Assembly (NCBI RefSeq): GCF_029504655.1
Contig: NZ_JAQFIL010000001.1
Span: forward strand, 2,733,001 to 2,797,000
Source: Catalinimonas alkaloidigena
Lineage (GTDB): Bacteria; Bacteroidota; Bacteroidia; Cytophagales; Cyclobacteriaceae
Reading direction: 5' to 3'
Length of the DNA: 64,000 bases
Shown here: piece after piece, positions 28,160 through 37,705 of the stretch
Layout: the number at the start of each line of letters is the position of its first letter
Numbering within the stretch: position 1 is the first letter of the stretch
The notes under the pieces: model-generated
Databases searched by the model: none
Seen by the model: the letters and a program-made list of their open reading frames with translations, nothing else
Told to the model about the DNA's origin: nothing
Translations under genes and position numbers: made by a program

Positions 28160-29521
28160 ATGGTAAACAAAGATATGATGAAAAACATAAAAAAAAGAGG
28201 CGTAAATACCAGACAATCCTTATGCTTTGTCTGCCTTCTTCTGTTAGGATCAATGGCATACGGACAGGCATCAAAGCCCAACATCATCTATATCATTTCA
28301 GATGATCAGGCTTGGAGTGATTACAGTTTTATGGGTCATCCCTTTATAGAGACTCCCAATATTGATAAACTGGCTCATGATGGCTTGACGTTTACCCGTG
28401 GGTATTCTACTGCGCCTTTGTGCAGTCCTTCGCTGGCCTCTATTATAACAGGCTTATACCCACATCAGCATGGGATTACAGGAAATGATCCCACATTTAC
28501 TTCTGATAAGAAGCAATATAGTAAGGGATGGCAGGTGGAAAGGTCAAAGCACTATAAAGCATATCTGGATGAGTTTCAAAAACACCCCACAGTTCCCGCC
28601 TTATTGAAAGAAAACGGGTACCTTTCCTTTCAATCGGGAAAATGGTGGGGTGGCCATTGGAAGGAAGGAGGCTTTACCCATGGCATGACACACGGAGATC
28701 CAGCGAAAGGAGGGCGTCATGGGGACGAAGGTTTGAAAATTGGGAGGGAAGGAATGCAGCCGATCTTTGATTTTATGGATTTGGCAAAAAATCAGGATAA
28801 ACCATTTTTTCTGTGGTATGCTCCTTTTTTACCCCATTCTCCACACAATCCGCCTGACTTCTTATTGCAAAAGTATTTACCACAGGCACCTACAGAATCT
28901 GTTGCTGCATATTGGGCAATGTGCGAGTGGCTGGACATTACCGTCGGACAGCTATTGGATCGGATAGAAGAAGAAGGTTTGACCGAAAATACGATGGTGG
29001 TGTATGTCACTGATAACGGGTGGATTCAGGACCCCCATGTTGCCAACAAGTATGCACCGGGCTCTAAGCAGGCCCCACAAGACATGGGGATCAGAACGCC
29101 AATCATATTCAAATGGCCGGCTAAGATTACTGCCAAAATGGATACAAGCACCCTGGTCAGTAGTATTGATATGGCGGTGACCAGCCTGGTAGCTGCCGGA
29201 TTGGACCCTCTGCCGGAAATGCAGGGAATTAATGTGATGGATACCAAAGCATTGCAGGCCAGGGACAAGGTTTTTAGTCTGGATTATTCGCATGATATGA
29301 TCCATGTTGACAAACCGGAGAAAAGCCTTGAAAGCCGGATGATTATTACAAACCCATGGAAACTGATAGTACCGGATGTTGCCAATTTGCAGGACAAAGA
29401 AGTGCAATTATATAATGTCTTCAAAGATCCCTACGAGAAGGAAAATTTAGCGGCTAAACATCCGGAGGTTGTCAAAGAATTAAGAAAAGAACTGGATAAA
29501 TGGTGGAATCAGGATTTGTGA
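28160..29521 (+). CDS. Secreted sulfatase (S1-type arylsulfatase family)
   Basis: 453 residues. Signal peptide QSLCFVCLLLLGSMAYGQA, then the sulfatase fold: IYIISDDQAWSDY with metal-binding aspartates, the maturation motif at residue 88 reading C-S-P-S-L-A-S, then ITGLYPHQHGITGND. Later metal/sulfate segments include GKWWGGHWKEGG and YVTDNGW. The catalytic cysteine, converted to formylglycine, is present, but the usual arginine of C-x-P-S-R is leucine. It starts two bases after the susD stop, so it belongs to the same transcript and removes sulfate from the imported glycan. Confidence 0.9.
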   Translation: MVNKDMMKNIKKRGVNTRQSLCFVCLLLLGSMAYGQASKPNIIYIISDDQAWSDYSFMGHPFIETPNIDKLAHDGLTFTRGYSTAPLCSPSLASIITGLYPHQHGITGNDPTFTSDKKQYSKGWQVERSKHYKAYLDEFQKHPTVPALLKENGYLSFQSGKWWGGHWKEGGFTHGMTHGDPAKGGRHGDEGLKIGREGMQPIFDFMDLAKNQDKPFFLWYAPFLPHSPHNPPDFLLQKYLPQAPTESVAAYWAMCEWLDITVGQLLDRIEEEGLTENTMVVYVTDNGWIQDPHVANKYAPGSKQAPQDMGIRTPIIFKWPAKITAKMDTSTLVSSIDMAVTSLVAAGLDPLPEMQGINVMDTKALQARDKVFSLDYSHDMIHVDKPEKSLESRMIITNPWKLIVPDVANLQDKEVQLYNVFKDPYEKENLAAKHPEVVKELRKELDKWWNQDL

Positions 29522-30344
29522 TGATACAATTTTCAACTCATCCCTTGGTGCTGGACAATTAGCTAACATAAAATATAAACCTACAAACCAAGCATTATGA
29601 TGCAGGCAATAATCTGCATCATAATGCTATCTTGTTTGACCTACAAAAGAATTTTTGTTTTTCGCGATAGATGAGGCTCATTCTAGATCTGATAATAAGA
29701 TAACACACTTATTCCTACTGTAAGACACTACTGTTTAAGCCGATTGAATCAATGTCCCCAAGCCAATTTATAAAGCAGGGTGGGGAGAAGTACAGCACAC
29801 GGTAGTTTTTTAGCACCGGCATAGTCAAAACTTTTAATAAACTTCTCGGGCTTATTCTGACCGACATGACCGACAACTTCATGATCAGAACCAATCAGTA
29901 ATTACATAAGGCATAAACTTTTAAACGAGGCTACTGCTTATGTGGAGCTACTTCATTTGTTGATTAAAAAAATTGAATAGTGCTAGTAATGGTTTTTTAG
30001 GAAACGGTACTGCTGATTTATAGAAGGTTGCTTTTGGTTTCTAAAGATAACTTGGATTTCAGCAACCATGATAAAAACAGAAAGATGAGTAGTGGACCTA
30101 GCCCTTATCAGAACAAGGTGAGCCAAAAATAAACTTGGAGTAACCCAAGCATTTAGAACTAAAAACTATCCATTTGCAGTAAATATGATAAATAATGATT
30201 CAAAATTACTAACCATAGTTTGCTGTATTGATAAGCTGCAATAACAGGTAATAAATTTACTAATCAGTGTAATAAGCTTAATAACACTCACTTAGGAAGG
30301 CTATTTAGATTTCAGGCATTAGAAAACATACTAAATCTAGTGCT
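29522..30344. other. Intergenic, terminator hairpin only
   Basis: 823 bases. Apart from the hairpin at 29591-29628 I see no gene, repeat or RNA structure that can be supported. Confidence 0.5.
29591..29628 (+). terminator. Strong hairpin after the sulfatase
   Basis: A perfect 15-bp inverted repeat (AGCATTATGATGCAG at 29591-29605, CTGCATCATAATGCT at 29614-29628) with an 8-base loop, 70 bases after the stop codon, followed by a short T-containing stretch. A terminator or 3' end-protecting hairpin for the susCD-sulfatase message. Confidence 0.7.
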
Positions 30345-30881
30345 ATGAAATTCATAATAATTCTATCAGTCCTGCTTCTTAGCTGCTCACAAAAAATTAA
30401 TGCACAACCCATTGTGAAAGTATGGGCAAATGAAGACTCTACTGCGGTAGTTAATATGGTCTTGAAGTATCTGGATCATCTTGATGTACATGAGCACATC
30501 TACATCCATATTAGTTTTTCTAAACTGATGCCTAAAAAGCTGGAAGGCTTTACTATAAAACAAACTGCCTTATTGTCATTTCAGGGAGATAAAAAAGGTA
30601 AAGTATTCAGAGTAAAGATAGATGCTCAACTGAATCCATTACGACAAAAGTATGTGTTGGCCCATGAGATGATTCATATCAAGCAATATGTTAAGGGTGA
30701 ACTTCAGCTGCTCTCAGCAAAAAAAGTATTATGGAAACGTAAGCTCTACAGGCAAAGTGACTTCAATCGGCGAAATAATCCATGGGAACAGGAAGCCTAT
30801 CGCTTAGACAGAACAGTGGTAGAAATATTAAAAGGTCAGCCAGAAGTTGTCCCTCTTACTGCTCTTCAGGATTTCCAATAG
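30345..30881 (+). CDS. Exported HExxH metallopeptidase-like protein
   Basis: 178 residues. The N-terminus (MKFIIILSVLLLSCSQKINAQ) is either a lipoprotein signal with cysteine 14 or a cleaved signal peptide. LAHEMIHIKQY at about residue 105 is an HExxH zinc motif in a helix, with further acidic residues in NPWEQEAYRLD downstream, a likely third ligand. This pattern is typical of minimal secreted metallopeptidase-like domains of Bacteroidota (gluzincin-like). The family is not one I can name. It lies between the sulfatase and the hybrid sensor, in its own transcription unit. Confidence 0.65.
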   Translation: MKFIIILSVLLLSCSQKINAQPIVKVWANEDSTAVVNMVLKYLDHLDVHEHIYIHISFSKLMPKKLEGFTIKQTALLSFQGDKKGKVFRVKIDAQLNPLRQKYVLAHEMIHIKQYVKGELQLLSAKKVLWKRKLYRQSDFNRRNNPWEQEAYRLDRTVVEILKGQPEVVPLTALQDFQ

Positions 30882-31155
30882 GTAGAAGCAATATATTAAG
30901 CGATAAAAACACACTACGCTGTTGCTGAAGAAGAACTTTGTTACAAAACCACCAGGGTTTGTAATAATAATACTAACTGGAATTCATGTAAACATTTAGT
31001 TTAACGGCTGTAAGTATTTGATTTCCTTCCTATTGAAAAAAGAAGATCAATGGATGTTAATTGTAATATTTACTACCTTCTGCAAAGATTTTCTTGTCGA
31101 GGAAGAGAAGTTAAATAGAGCATGATATACATACCAACGCTAAAATTTCTGGCCT

Positions 31156-34100
31156 ATGAAATCCAGGATTGCCCCGATAACAATTTCGTTACTCTTATTT
31201 TACCTTCATCCCTGCACTTGTCATGCACAAAATGAAGACTTTCACTTTGAGCAACTAAGCGAGCGCCAAGGGCTTTCCAACAATAATGTTTGGAGTATTA
31301 TCCAGGACAGTGAAGGCTTTATGTGGTTCGGTACGCTGGATGGATTAAACAAATATGACGGGTATAGTTTTACTGTGCTAAAACCGGATCCGGAGGATCC
31401 GGAAAACACATTACATCATAACATCATTTCTGATATCCATGAGGACCGAGAAGGAAGATTATGGGTGACTACGTTTGGAGGTGGGTTCCACCAGATAGAC
31501 AAATCTACCGGTAAGGTTACCCGCTTTGAAATCAGGGCTAATTATACCGGCTTTTGGAACACTTTAGGTTCCATTTATGAAGATAAAGAAGGTTTTCTGT
31601 GGATTAGTGCCGTTGGAGGGGTAGCTCGTTTTGATCCAATCAGCCATCAATTTATGCTCTACCCTCATCCAGCCAGACATGGGATGAACCTGACTTCAAT
31701 TGAAGACGAAAAGGGCCGGTTTTGGGCGGGTCATGAAAGAGGAGTTTATTTGTTAGATCGGAAAACTGGCGAATACATGCCCTTTTTACTGGATAGCACG
31801 TTAGCTCAACAGCCCGGAGTGTGGTCCCTTTACATTGATAAGAAAGGTATACTATGGGCTGGAACAAATGGTGAAGGCCTGTTTTGCTTAGATACTCAGC
31901 AAGAACCAACGCGTTTTGCTCGTTTTGATCCTGAAGGGTTAATAAACAAGACTTTTTTTTGGAGTTTTAATGGCATCTATGAAGACCTTCAAGGTTATCT
32001 ATGGATATCTACTTTTGAAGGCTTGCAACGTATCAATAAAGAAACCCAAGAGGTTTTTACGTTCCCGTATGACCCAATGAAACCGGGAAGTATAAGCCAC
32101 GAACGAGTTAAGACAGTCTATCAGGATCGTACAGGTGCTTTTTGGATAGGTACTGAGAATGGCGTGAATGTAGCCCATGCAAAAAAATTCCTGACTTACC
32201 AGATAACTCCCACCTTACCGTCAGTTTGGCTAAAGGAAAATGAGATTGGTTCACTAGTGGAGGATCACACCGGTATGATTTGGCTGACCAATTCATTGTT
32301 TTCCATAAACAAGGAATTGTATCAGTTTGATCCTGAAACAGGCCAGGCTAAACATTTTCCAACCTACCTTTCCCATTCAAGTGAGCGAGCTGCTGGCAAT
32401 GTATTGTCAGTTTACGAAGATCGTGAAAAAAGACTTTGGGTAGGTACATCAGAAGCTTTGCTACTCCTGGATAGAAATACAAAGAAATTTACCCAGTACT
32501 TGACTGATATAACTGTGCAGTGTATTGATGAAGATACATCAGGTATGTTGTGGCTCGGGGGTAACATGGGCATCTCCTCATTTGATCCTGAGTCAAGCCA
32601 TTTCGAGTATTATCTTTTTGACATAAATGACTCTGCCAGCTTGGCCCCTCAAAGTAACTCCGTAATTCATAGCTTTGATGTAATTGATCTCATCGTCAGT
32701 AGTACAGGAGAGATATGGATAGGTTACTTGGGCGCAGGAGTAGATCGCTTTAACTCTCAAACCGGTACATTTACGCACTATTTGCCTGATTCTGATTCAC
32801 CCAAAGGTAAGCTAAATGATAGAGACTTGAGGGCACTTTACGAAGATAAAGATGGGATCATCTGGATAGGTACTATGCTGGGAGGATTGAACCGCTTTGA
32901 TCCACTCACCAATAGTTTTGACTATTACACGGAACATGATGGGCTACCCAATAATCATATTGCAAGTATTATAAGCGATAACAATGGCAATTTATGGCTA
33001 GGTACAAATCAAGGAATAAGTCGGTTTAACCCTCAAACAAAAGAATTCCGTAATTACGATATCACAGATGGACTGCCTGCCAATCATTTTCAAGGAGGGG
33101 ATGCATATCGTTGCAACGATAAACTGATGTTTGGAAGTCTCAACGGCTTCACCATATTCTATCCTGATAGTATCAAGAGCAATACGAAAGAACCTCCGGT
33201 TTACATCACGAACTTCCAAGTGATGGAAGAAGAAAGAGAAGTTCCCTCACACAGCATCAATCTGCCTTATGATGAAAACTTTATCTCTTTTGACTTTGTA
33301 GCACTCAACTATGATGCGCCTGAGAAAAACCAGTATGCCTATATGCTGGAAGGGTTAGATAAAGACTGGGTCCACAGTGATACTCGCCGCTTTGCCAGCT
33401 ATACCGATCTGGATCCCGGAGAATATACCTTTAGAGTCAGAGCTTCCAATAATGATGGGATCTGGAACGAGGAAGGTACTTTCCTGCAAGTCATCATCCT
33501 CCCACCCTGGTGGCAGACCGGCTGGGCTTATGCTTTGTATACTATTTTGGGCTTGGGCCTTTTGTACAGCCTCAGGCAGTACACCGTCAAAAGAGAAAGA
33601 CTCAAACATGAGCTTAACATACAGCGCCTGGAAGCTGAAAAGATGCATGAGATAGACAGGATGAAAAGCCGGTTCTTTGCCAATATCTCTCATGAGTTCC
33701 GTACGCCTCTTACTTTGATTCTCGGCCCTCTGGACAAGCTTTTGACAGAAGCTGATGAATCCAGGAAAGAGCTTTACCAGATGATGGGTCGTAATGCTGC
33801 CAGGCTGCTGAACCTGATTAACCAACTACTTGATCTAGCCAAGCTTGAGGCAGGAAGCCTGGAGCTGAACCTTCAGCCTTACGCATTGCTCCCTTTTCTC
33901 AAAGGAATTGTCCTTTCTTTTAGCTCACTGGCTGAACGCAAAAATATCAAATATAATTTTCAGTATCCTTTAGAAAACCCAGTCCTGTATATTGATGCGG
34001 ATAAACTGGAAAAAGTCATCACGAACCTGCTTTCAAATGCCTTTAAGTTTACGCCTACAGGGGGAGAAGTCCTGTTCTCAGCTTTCCTTAAGCAGGAAGA

Positions 34101-34860
34101 AGGCAAGACAAAAAACTGCCTTCTTGAAATACAGGTAAAGGATTCAGGTATGGGTATTACCGAAGCACAGCAATCCCGGATATTTAACCGCTATTATCAG
34201 GCTGACACCACCAAGGAAGAAGGAAGTGGCATAGGCTTATCTTTGGTCAGTGAACTGGTTAATCTGCACCAGGGAAATATATCAGTTGAAAGTGAGCCAG
34301 ATAATGGCAGTTGTTTTTATGTGACAATACCTCTGGAAAAAGCAGACTTTGAAGAAGTGCAGATCCATGAACATGAAGAACCAATTTCCAAAAAAATTTC
34401 AGAAGATACGCTACCCCTTCAAACTACTGAAGACATAGTAGAAGCTCCTCATATTTTGCTGGTAGAAGACAATGAAGATGTGAGAAGTTTCATCAAATAT
34501 ATTTTGCAGGATATGTATCAGGTGAGTTGGGCAGGAGATGGTCAGGAAGGCTTACAGAAAGCAATAGAATATATTCCTGATCTGATCCTGAGTGATGTGA
34601 TGATGCCTCAGATGGATGGAATCACTTTATGTGAGAAGCTCAGGCAGGAGGAGAAAACTTCGCACATTCCCATCATCATGCTTACGGCCAAAGCCAGTGG
34701 TGGTGATAAAATTGAGGGGCTTAAAACCGGAGCGGATGATTATATCATTAAGCCTTTCCAGGCTGAAGAGCTATTGATAAGGATAGAGAACCTGATTACG
34801 AGCCGACAACAGTTGAGAGAACAATTAGCCGACAGGTTAGCCTGGAGCCCATGTCTTTGA
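31156..34860 (+). CDS. Hybrid two-component sensor kinase with Reg_prop repeats (HTCS), AraC domain split off
   Basis: 1,234 residues. A signal peptide (ITISLLLFYLHPCTCHAQ) is followed by two seven-bladed Reg_prop propellers (repeated D-x-x-GxxWxGT units) to about residue 680, then a Y_Y_Y domain (YAYMLEGLDKDWVHS). A membrane segment lies near residues 785-805. The cytoplasmic part has HisKA (SHEFRTPLTLILGP, phospho-acceptor H846), an HATPase with NLLSNAFKFTP, and a receiver domain (LLVEDNEDVRSFI, acceptor aspartate in LILSDVMMPQMDG). The normal C-terminal AraC domain is missing from this frame and appears in the next. It senses a glycan fragment and activates polysaccharide genes nearby. Confidence 0.9.
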   Translation: MKSRIAPITISLLLFYLHPCTCHAQNEDFHFEQLSERQGLSNNNVWSIIQDSEGFMWFGTLDGLNKYDGYSFTVLKPDPEDPENTLHHNIISDIHEDREGRLWVTTFGGGFHQIDKSTGKVTRFEIRANYTGFWNTLGSIYEDKEGFLWISAVGGVARFDPISHQFMLYPHPARHGMNLTSIEDEKGRFWAGHERGVYLLDRKTGEYMPFLLDSTLAQQPGVWSLYIDKKGILWAGTNGEGLFCLDTQQEPTRFARFDPEGLINKTFFWSFNGIYEDLQGYLWISTFEGLQRINKETQEVFTFPYDPMKPGSISHERVKTVYQDRTGAFWIGTENGVNVAHAKKFLTYQITPTLPSVWLKENEIGSLVEDHTGMIWLTNSLFSINKELYQFDPETGQAKHFPTYLSHSSERAAGNVLSVYEDREKRLWVGTSEALLLLDRNTKKFTQYLTDITVQCIDEDTSGMLWLGGNMGISSFDPESSHFEYYLFDINDSASLAPQSNSVIHSFDVIDLIVSSTGEIWIGYLGAGVDRFNSQTGTFTHYLPDSDSPKGKLNDRDLRALYEDKDGIIWIGTMLGGLNRFDPLTNSFDYYTEHDGLPNNHIASIISDNNGNLWLGTNQGISRFNPQTKEFRNYDITDGLPANHFQGGDAYRCNDKLMFGSLNGFTIFYPDSIKSNTKEPPVYITNFQVMEEEREVPSHSINLPYDENFISFDFVALNYDAPEKNQYAYMLEGLDKDWVHSDTRRFASYTDLDPGEYTFRVRASNNDGIWNEEGTFLQVIILPPWWQTGWAYALYTILGLGLLYSLRQYTVKRERLKHELNIQRLEAEKMHEIDRMKSRFFANISHEFRTPLTLILGPLDKLLTEADESRKELYQMMGRNAARLLNLINQLLDLAKLEAGSLELNLQPYALLPFLKGIVLSFSSLAERKNIKYNFQYPLENPVLYIDADKLEKVITNLLSNAFKFTPTGGEVLFSAFLKQEEGKTKNCLLEIQVKDSGMGITEAQQSRIFNRYYQADTTKEEGSGIGLSLVSELVNLHQGNISVESEPDNGSCFYVTIPLEKADFEEVQIHEHEEPISKKISEDTLPLQTTEDIVEAPHILLVEDNEDVRSFIKYILQDMYQVSWAGDGQEGLQKAIEYIPDLILSDVMMPQMDGITLCEKLRQEEKTSHIPIIMLTAKASGGDKIEGLKTGADDYIIKPFQAEELLIRIENLITSRQQLREQLADRLAWSPCL

Positions 34861-35204
34861 ATATCAACTCAACAGAAGAAAGGTTTATTCAAAAAGTAAG
34901 AGAAGTCATGGAAGAGCATATGACAGACTTTTCTTTTGGTGTAGAAGCATTTGGAGAAGCTCTGAATATGAGCAAGATGCAGCTCTACAGGAAATTGAAG
35001 GCTCTCACTGACTATACTCCCTCAGAATTCATCAGAACCATGCGGATGAAAAGAGCAGCTGAATTACTGGAGAAAGGAGCAGGGAACATAGGAGAAATCG
35101 CTTATATGGTAGGGTATCAGGATCATGCCTACTTTACAAGAAATTTCCATAAATATTATGGAGTGACTCCTTCAGAATATATAATCAGTCATGAGAAACA
35201 GTAA
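34851..35204 (+). CDS. AraC-type DNA-binding domain, C-terminal part of the split HTCS
   Basis: 117 residues, an AraC/XylS helix-turn-helix pair: FGEALNMSKMQLYRKLKALTDYTPSEFIRTMRMKRAAELL and IGEIAYMVGYQDHAYFTRNFHKYYGVTPSEY. These are exactly the C-terminal residues of a hybrid two-component protein. The upstream reading LEPMSLN in this frame matches the usual linker after the receiver domain, so a one-base loss near 34830-34850 has separated the two. The frame also has its own ATG, overlapping the kinase stop by ten bases, so it could be translated separately by coupling. If so, DNA-binding would no longer be covalently tied to sensing. Confidence 0.85.
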   Translation: MSLNINSTEERFIQKVREVMEEHMTDFSFGVEAFGEALNMSKMQLYRKLKALTDYTPSEFIRTMRMKRAAELLEKGAGNIGEIAYMVGYQDHAYFTRNFHKYYGVTPSEYIISHEKQ

Positions 35205-36502
35205 TAAATTGAATTTACCATGAAGTTGTAGCCTAGATTTGTATCATCGTAAATAAGCATTCAATTGAGTTGCGGCGATAAGCTAGCATAACCAACTTGA
35301 GCAACCATAAGTAAGCATGGGTAGTCCCAGAATTAGAAACAGCTTCGGGGCTTTACAACACAGTGAGTAAACTAGTATTAGCAACTACCCGGATATTGCA
35401 GCCAAAACGCAATTATGGTAAAAACTGAAAACCTTGTAACAGATAAGATTTATAAAACAAAAGCAGAATTCTAAATGTTAAGCATGATTTAGAATTCTGC
35501 GAGCGATCGATTTCCCTAAAGTAATTGTCATCTCATCTCATGATTTAGCTGAGTAAATCAAAAGCAGCTTTATAATAATTTCATGCCTTCAACTAGAAGA
35601 TAAATGAAAATATATAACACTATAAGTGTGGCGTAAAAACTACGCGATTTCTTTTTTGTTTTACCAATTAATAAACGTTGTAAACTGTACTTATATGTTT
35701 TTTCATATGGAGTTTTCATCTTTCTTTTATTTTATCTTAAAAATTATATGCTACAAACTTCTTTTAAGAACCTTATTTGACAGATGTTAAAAAAATAATA
35801 GTTCTATTTGACTGATAAACAGAAAACAAATGTCAAGCAGAATGTAATCTTATGCGTAACATAAAGTTAATGATTTCTTAACATAAAATTAACGCAAATG
35901 ATTTTGGAAAGTTAAATTTGAGTAAAATATCTCATCTAAAGCGAAATATTTACTAATAAAGTTTAGCCTGAAATACATTGAGGAGATTACCCAAATTAAG
36001 CCCTATAAAGAGTAGAGGCAGCAAACCCCAATAAGGCGTGCCCAATCAGAACGTTTCGTACCCGCGGCAAGACATCTGATACAGCATTATCATGACAATC
36101 GCCATAAATGATCATATCTCTAAGTAAATCAACCCTCAGCGTATATTGTGTATGCTTTGCGTACTTAGTGATCAATAATAATTCTCATGTAGTAAAGCCT
36201 GATACCTTAGGTTTGCCTTTACTCAGGCTTGTATAAGTGGTTGATGATTCAGGTTCATCAAATCCACTATGGTTTTCTCTTTTGTTACGATGCTTTGCTA
36301 TTGTTAGCTGCGACCCAATAAAGAACAGACCTGCTTTTCAAGAAATCCCTGAGGATAATGACTAGAGCCGCAAGTCATTAGATGAAGTAATAATCTCCAT
36401 TAATATGGGTATAAACCTGTATTTTTTTGCATCAACAAACTAATTAGAATGCAACACAGTTTAAGGTGAGTTGTATTTTTTAAACTACTAGATCTTACAC
36501 CT
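35205..36502. other. Long intergenic stretch with one candidate small gene
   Basis: 1,298 bases, AT-rich. It contains a candidate 49-residue membrane protein (35570-35719) and a hairpin (AAGCCTGA at 36195-36202 with TCAGGCTT at 36223-36230). A minus-strand frame near 35998-36150 with a GDCHDNAV stretch faintly resembles a transposase fragment but is too short to call. Confidence 0.45.
35570..35719 (-). CDS. Candidate 49-residue single-span membrane protein
   Basis: An ATG-started frame of 49 codons. The N-terminal half is strongly basic (KTYKYSLQRLLIGKTKKKSR) and the C-terminal half is one hydrophobic helix (ATLIVLYIFIYLLVEGMKLL). The basic-then-hydrophobic order predicts an N-in single-span inner-membrane protein. 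I do not recognise a family. Its AT-rich context and lack of neighbours mean it could be chance, but the clean charge/hydrophobicity split supports it. Confidence 0.4.
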   Translation of the reverse strand: MKTPYEKTYKYSLQRLLIGKTKKKSRSFYATLIVLYIFIYLLVEGMKLL

Positions 36503-37705
36503 TTGCTAAATCCTGAATTATGCACCACCCAGCCCGATGAGCAGTTACAGCTTTCGGTGATTATACCTGCTAAAAATGAAGCACCCTCTATTTTTTCAAC
36601 ATTAAAGGCATTATATGATCAGGTAGATGCTGATGGGAAGCCATTGAACAAACGTCATTACGAGCTTATCTTATTGGTTAATAATTGTACGGATGATACT
36701 GCCAGGATAGCCCGCCAGTTTGCCTACAATTATCCTGATCTAGCCTTGCACATCATAGAAAAACATTTTCCGCCAAAGCAGGCGCACATCGGCTACGTTC
36801 GACGTATCCTAATGGATGAAGCTTTTTTTCGTTTTTCCCTGTTGAGACGTCCCCGAGGTGTTATCGCTTCTACTGATGGCGACAGTACGGTGGGATCTAC
36901 CTGGATATTTTATATATTAAAGTCATTTGCGGAAGGTTTAGATGCGGTAGGAGGGCGAATCCTGACTATTCCCCAGTCCTCTGATTATCGATGGTATCAC
37001 TTGATGGACGTAAAATACAGATTCTTATTGGCCCGACTGGAAACCTTAATTGATCCTTTACCTCACGATCCCTGGCCAAAGCACTTTCAGTTTTTTGGGC
37101 CCAGCCTGGCAGTAAGTGCTAAACTTTATGAGCAGGCAGGGCGCCTGCCGGTAGTCCCCTACCTGGAAGATCTATATTTTTACCATGCGATTCAAAAGGT
37201 AGATGCAAGGATTCGCCATTGCCCACAGGTAGAGGTATATACCTCTACTCGCCAGCAGGGCCGAGCCAGCCTGGGATTTTCCAGACAGTTACAGGATTGG
37301 GCTAGCATGCGACGCCGGGGCGAATTACCTGAAGTTGCCGGAGCACCGGAATGTCAGTTTCGCCTGTACTTACGAAATCGCCTGCGCACCATTTGGCATG
37401 ATGCTTCATATGCACAATTAACAAATCTTTCTCAGCATATTGGAGTTTCCCTACATGAATTCTACGAGCAGATGATCAGTACGTGCTATTTTGGTACTTT
37501 CTTAGATGGGGTGATGCAATCGGAGAAAATACAGGACTATCTGCTGCGTCATTTTCATCCAGTACCGATAGACCAAGCCATCCGACAGCTAAGCCAGCAA
37601 CTTCCCTTAATTTACACCCGGTCTGCAGTCAGAAGTTCGCCTCCCACAGATCCAGCCTGTATTGCTCATGCCGCTGGTGACGAAGGTGCGTTAGCTGTTG
37701 GCTAG
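36503..37705 (+). CDS. Family 2 glycosyltransferase
   Basis: 400 residues. GT-A fold: LSVIIPAKNEAPSI at about residue 17, LLVNNCTDDTA near 58, and DGD at 125-127 as the metal-binding acidic motif (ASTDGDSTVG). No membrane segment is evident, so it should be cytoplasmic. The best start is a TTG at 36503; there is no in-frame ATG before about residue 104. Its 3' end overlaps the convergent methyltransferase by 77 bases. It belongs with the methyltransferase, PIG-L and acyl-CoA dehydrogenase genes and probably transfers a sugar in the pathway they share. Confidence 0.85.
   Translation: MLNPELCTTQPDEQLQLSVIIPAKNEAPSIFSTLKALYDQVDADGKPLNKRHYELILLVNNCTDDTARIARQFAYNYPDLALHIIEKHFPPKQAHIGYVRRILMDEAFFRFSLLRRPRGVIASTDGDSTVGSTWIFYILKSFAEGLDAVGGRILTIPQSSDYRWYHLMDVKYRFLLARLETLIDPLPHDPWPKHFQFFGPSLAVSAKLYEQAGRLPVVPYLEDLYFYHAIQKVDARIRHCPQVEVYTSTRQQGRASLGFSRQLQDWASMRRRGELPEVAGAPECQFRLYLRNRLRTIWHDASYAQLTNLSQHIGVSLHEFYEQMISTCYFGTFLDGVMQSEKIQDYLLRHFHPVPIDQAIRQLSQQLPLIYTRSAVRSSPPTDPACIAHAAGDEGALAVG

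Noticed and set aside
35998..36150. Minus-strand fragment with a GDCHDNAV stretch resembling an IS3-type transposase motif
   Set aside because: Under 60 residues with no further similarity visible; probably chance.
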